Source: Larimichthys crocea
Taxonomy: Eukaryota > Chordata > Actinopteri > Sciaenidae
Direction of reading: 5' to 3'
Length of the DNA stretch: 64,000 bases
Assembly: GCF_000972845.2 (NCBI RefSeq)
Contig: NC_040018.1
Coordinates: 15,101,157-15,165,156, forward strand
The notes beneath the pieces were generated by a model. That model did not search any database, was not told the DNA's origin, and saw only the letters and a list, made by a program, of their open reading frames with translations. The translations under genes and the position numbers were made by a program. The first letter of the stretch is position 1; the number at the start of each line of letters is the position of its first letter. Shown here in pieces: positions 61,123 to 64,000 of this stretch.

Positions 61123-63357
61123 GTGAGTATGACACCCCCACACACACACACACACACAAACAGACACACTCCCTCCCCCACACTCAGAGATAATCATGCA
61201 CTCTATTATTTTCTGTAGCCCTTTATCTGTAACTCAATGGCTGCACCTCAGCGCAATCAATGCAGCATTATTCGTTATTAGCTTCATACCAGCCGTGTAT
61301 GTAAGCTGCTATTGATTTTGGCCAGAGGTGCTGTCTCCATCGGTCAATGTTTTGATCTATCTGTTGATGTAGTGCACACATATGATTGGAGCTGATTACT
61401 GTTTATTGCTGGCGGTTCAATACAGGACCATGGAGCTACACTTGCATTAACTGTGCACTTAAATAGCTGGTGAAGGGAATAGAGGGCAGTGGGAGAGATG
61501 ACAGTGTGTGGGCTTGTTTAAATTCATTAATTCCTTCATTACTCTTACCACCAACTCTCTCCTTGAACTGCATCTTACTCTGGCTGCAGTTCTGTAGGCT
61601 TCAGCTCCTCTAATGAGCATAACCCACTCTGTGTGTGAAGTGTGAGTAGATTCACATTGCTTAGGTCGTACCCTCACTACTCTGACAACACATTTTCACC
61701 TACATATGTCCTCTGGAAGTTCATATATTTCCCTTCCCTTGGATGTGGAACCAATAAGCAAGGAGCTTAGAAAAAAAACATCACTTAGAGGTGTGATTCT
61801 GTGGCATTGTTTTATGTTTTAATTACTTTGTATTGTTAATGAGTGAACAGGTTGTGATGTAACCTAAAAAAAGGAGCCCTTCCACAGTTCATGATTGCCT
61901 ATAACAGCCCGAGGACGGATTTATTTGTAAAGGATGGATTTTCCGGGAAAATCCAAAGGACATGATGCCCCCAAGCGTGTGAATGTTAGAAGAAATAGAG
62001 TCTGCTCATGTCAACAAAAGACCAGCATCCACTACAACACAGAGTCCAACACAAAGTCCAAACTCAGTTCTGCACCGCATGTAAAATATATTGTGAGATT
62101 GTGTTTTTAGCTGGCTAGCATTAGCCTGTGTGTTAATGCAGATGAATTGCTAGCTAGCAAACGTTGCAAAATGCTGTCTTGGGTGGATAATGTCAGATAT
62201 TTACTCCCAGGTCTGATCTGGTCTGTAAATTGACTGGCTTGCCTTTTGCAGGTTAATTTATTGGCTGGTATTGTGAGGTAGCCATTAACCTTAGCTTGCT
62301 TGCTCACTAATGCACTATCCGAGTGTTATAGCTCGCCAAGTTACTTAAGCAACTACCATGATCCATGATACTGACTTATAGGACACACAGTGTTGATTTT
62401 AGATAATAAATAGTTAGTTCACTGAACAGCCAAAGGTGTCATCATTAACAAGGGCTTTCTGAATGTTACATGTTAAAGAGGAATCGCAAACATGTCAACT
62501 GGATTTAACTGGATCCACAGATGTAAAATTATTAATAATGAAATTGTTGTGAATAGCTGCACTAATACAGGCATGCAAGGCTTTTTTGCTGACAGTGGAA
62601 ATAGTGAGCATAAAGGTGATCACATTAAAGCGACGGTAAACATAATAAATAATATTGAAATACTTTGCAAGGCATTCACCACAGGACAAAATGCAAAATA
62701 GGTAAGCAGTACAAACAAGAAAGGAAATGAATATTAACAGATGTAATAATTGTTAATGTGAAATTGTTTGTCCCAAGTCTAATCAGCAAATCTCATTATT
62801 ATTCTCTCTTCTGCATAACTGGGACTCCACATTATGTTCCCAACACCACAATAAATGCTGATATTTTTTCCATTCCCGGCACCTCTTTTTCCTCTACTCC
62901 TGTTGATTTCATCATATCATACTATATCGTAGTATGTAGAGGTATGAATATTGCAGTATAGGACATTTTACATTATGTCCCCAACGTGTTAATCCAGCTC
63001 TCTGCCTGTGCTCCCTGCTCCACTGCCTCTGACCACCTCTGCCTACACCTTAAACCCCCACATGTTATTTGTCCATTCCCCCATGTAGTTATCCAACAGT
63101 GTGTGGCCATGCATTAATGAGGTTAGTCATACAACAAGCGCGCACACACACACACACACAGAGAATGACTAACTGCAAATGGAACACACCTGGGGTAACA
63201 ACCCTGAATATAACCTGGGCCCACCTCACTGTTTACAGAGATGACATGGATTTAAAGCAGACCAACTTGACTTCCTGTGGTCGTTTATGGACCAGACAAG
63301 TGGAAGGAACTAAGCTGAGAACCTGTGTTCACACGCAGAAAAGAAAAGGTCTAAGAG
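61123..63357. other. Intergenic or intronic, no exon seen
   Basis: Includes a short CA tract near 61137-61157 and 63144-63161, and a non-repetitive stretch at 61200-61440. No second exon pairing with 61047-61122 was found. Confidence 0.45.
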
Positions 63358-63456
63358 TCTATTTTAATTCAGTTGTATTTATACAGCGCCAAAGCATAAC
63401 AGAAGTTAGCTCATGAGACTTTCCATATGGAGCAGACTGTACTCTAGACTCACCAT
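63358..63456 (+). repeat. Dispersed teleost repeat fragment
   Basis: ttaattcagttgtatttatacagcgccaaagcataacagaagttagctcatgagacttt follows the common fish pattern of an attcagttttatttatatagcgccaaat-type repeat. Short and decayed. Confidence 0.5.
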
Positions 63457-63925
63457 AATCACCATCTCAGTTTAGCATGCTAATGTTTGCTTAATAGCAC
63501 AAAACACCAGGTATAGCATAAGGCTGATGGGAATGTCATTAGTTTTGAAGGTATTCACCAAGTTATTACAATTGATCCTGGACAATGGAACCTATGGAAA
63601 TCCATCAATATTTCTTGAGACATTTCAGTAAAAAACATAAATGACAACCTCATGGGAGCACTAGAGGGAGAACACTAAAGTCATATGATACATTGTCTGG
63701 ATACCATGAATGTTTGTACCAGGTTTAGTGCAAATATATGTTGAGATATTTCACAGGATAAGTAAAAACTCAGTTAATTTGGATTCATTCTTTGGACATC
63801 ATTAATGTCTGTACAACATTTCATGGCAATCCATCTAAAAGATGTTGAGATATTTTAGTCTGGATTAAAGTGGGCCAACACACCAACATTACCACGGCAC
63901 TAGCATGGCTAACAACACATAATAA
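63457..63925 (+). repeat. Dispersed repeat with internal sub-repeats
   Basis: tcagtttagcatgctaatgtttgcttaatagcac, ggctgatgggaatgtcattagttttg, caacctcatgggagcactagaggg, atgaatgtttgtacc and ggcaatccatctaaaagatgttgagatattt follow the order of a widespread fish repeat. Related units sit at 63699-63758 and 63795-63858, both ending ttgagatattt. Confidence 0.6.
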
Positions 63926-64000
63926 CTATAATAACTGCAAACATAGAAATCTGAAGACAGTATCTGAATGTGTTTTATTCTTTTCATCCGCATAGCACTA

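Overview
This is a 64 kb piece of a teleost (probably percomorph) nuclear genome. The evidence is: vertebrate multi-exon genes with GT-AG introns; fish-type L2, L1/Tx1, Rex-like, tRNA-SINE and DNA-transposon relics; many microsatellites; and AT-rich intergenic DNA. I see no prokaryotic operon, CRISPR array, phage or other self-contained microbial system. Gene names come from recognising protein families by eye. Every exon boundary below was derived from splice dinucleotides plus codon phase.

1-9.0 kb: kif7 on the minus strand (the kinesin-4-type Hedgehog/cilium regulator). Its 5' part is present twice. Copy A (1-2187) has clean motor exons and runs off the left edge inside coding exon 5. After a 10-N gap (4097-4106) coding exons 7, 6 and 5 appear, then exons 4 to 1 again (5655-7203), now carrying many one- and few-base indels. 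The pattern fits an unmerged contig overlap or uncorrected long-read gap fill better than a real second gene.

9-16 kb: no gene. It holds an L2 LINE 3' end with its tail, a second decayed L2 fragment, a short transposon relic and a 28-base T run.

16.2-21.8 kb: fbln7 (fibulin-7), minus strand, 8 coding exons, 449 aa: signal peptide, coiled coil, sushi domain, EGF domains with a Thr/Ser/Ala-rich linker, and fibulin C-terminal module. 24.9-35.4 kb: clec18, plus strand, 12 coding exons, 444 aa: signal peptide, CAP domain, two EGF-like modules, C-type lectin domain with a QPD motif. The two secreted-protein genes are head to head, with 3.1 kb between their start codons.

35.4-64 kb: about 28 kb with no recognisable gene. 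It contains a degenerate DNA transposon, a tRNA-derived SINE, an L1/Tx1-type reverse transcriptase remnant, several pieces of one repeat family in both orientations, a Harbinger-like transposase scrap, an exact 44-bp tandem duplication and microsatellites. One well-formed orphan exon (61047-61122) lies downstream of a TATA-like sequence and may belong to a neighbouring gene extending past the right edge.

The genes share no obvious pathway: kif7 acts in ciliary Hedgehog signalling, while fbln7 and clec18 encode extracellular multidomain proteins. I found no convincing new biological system. The most useful observations are the kif7 assembly duplication, the orphan exon and the repeat structures.
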